Positions 5,050 to 5,052 of a DNA stretch of 5,052 nt are shown one piece after another. Each line of letters starts with the position of its first letter. Position 1 is the first letter of the stretch. This DNA comes from a bacterium (lineage in GTDB: Bacteria; Ratteibacteria; UBA8468), in assembly GCA_030630065.1 (NCBI GenBank), contig DAOVNU010000073.1, positions 1-5,052 on the forward strand, read 5' to 3'. Below the pieces are notes generated by a model. That model did no database searches, was not told the origin of the DNA, and saw nothing but the letters and a program-made list of their open reading frames with translations. Both the position numbers and the translations under genes were made by a program.

Positions 5050-5052
5050 AAA

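Noticed and set aside
1..5052. CRISPR array, tRNA gene, transposase or phage gene
   Set aside because: No regularly spaced direct repeats, tRNA-like cloverleaf or transposase/phage motif was seen on either strand.

Overview
This is a bacterial chromosomal segment in which every recognisable gene lies on the minus strand, so it reads from the right end to the left. Base composition is moderate to slightly AT-rich. The genes are bacterial housekeeping genes, but nothing here fixes the phylum. The EF-G-like protein belongs to the second EF-G subfamily (Thermus EF-G-2 type), which occurs in several phyla. Genus-level placement would need a search.

Layout in transcription order. At the right edge is a perfect sigma-70-type promoter (TTGACA, 17-bp spacer, TATAAT; 5049 to 5021). 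Nine bases later begins a complete 5S rRNA gene (5011 to 4896) with no 23S gene in front of it. Only 13 bases after the 5S comes the start codon of an EF-G-2-like GTPase (4882 to 2885). After a 46-bp gap holding a 16-nt palindrome come a DUF151 bifunctional-nuclease-type protein (2838 to 2332), a YebC/TACO1 family protein (2331 to 1579, starting directly after the previous stop codon), ruvC (1575 to 1081, 3-bp gap), ruvA (1019 to 432, 61-bp gap with promoter-like AT-rich sequence), a 176-bp gap containing a GC-rich and strongly self-complementary element of about 130 bp, and finally the first 85 codons of ruvB, cut by the left edge of the window.

The genes fall into two functional groups. 5S rRNA, the EF-G-like GTPase and YebC concern the ribosome and translation. 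RuvC, RuvA and RuvB form the Holliday-junction branch migration and resolution machinery. The DUF151 protein sits between them. I see no intrinsic terminator anywhere between the 5S promoter and ruvB, so one long transcript headed by 5S rRNA is plausible, perhaps with an internal start before ruvA.

The most unusual part is the right end: an orphan 5S gene with its own consensus promoter, apparently serving as the 5' leader of a protein operon. The only Shine-Dalgarno candidate of the EF-G-like gene overlaps the 3' end of the 5S, and a perfect 6-bp hairpin there would compete with the 5S terminal helix. The second item of interest is the folded element between ruvA and ruvB.
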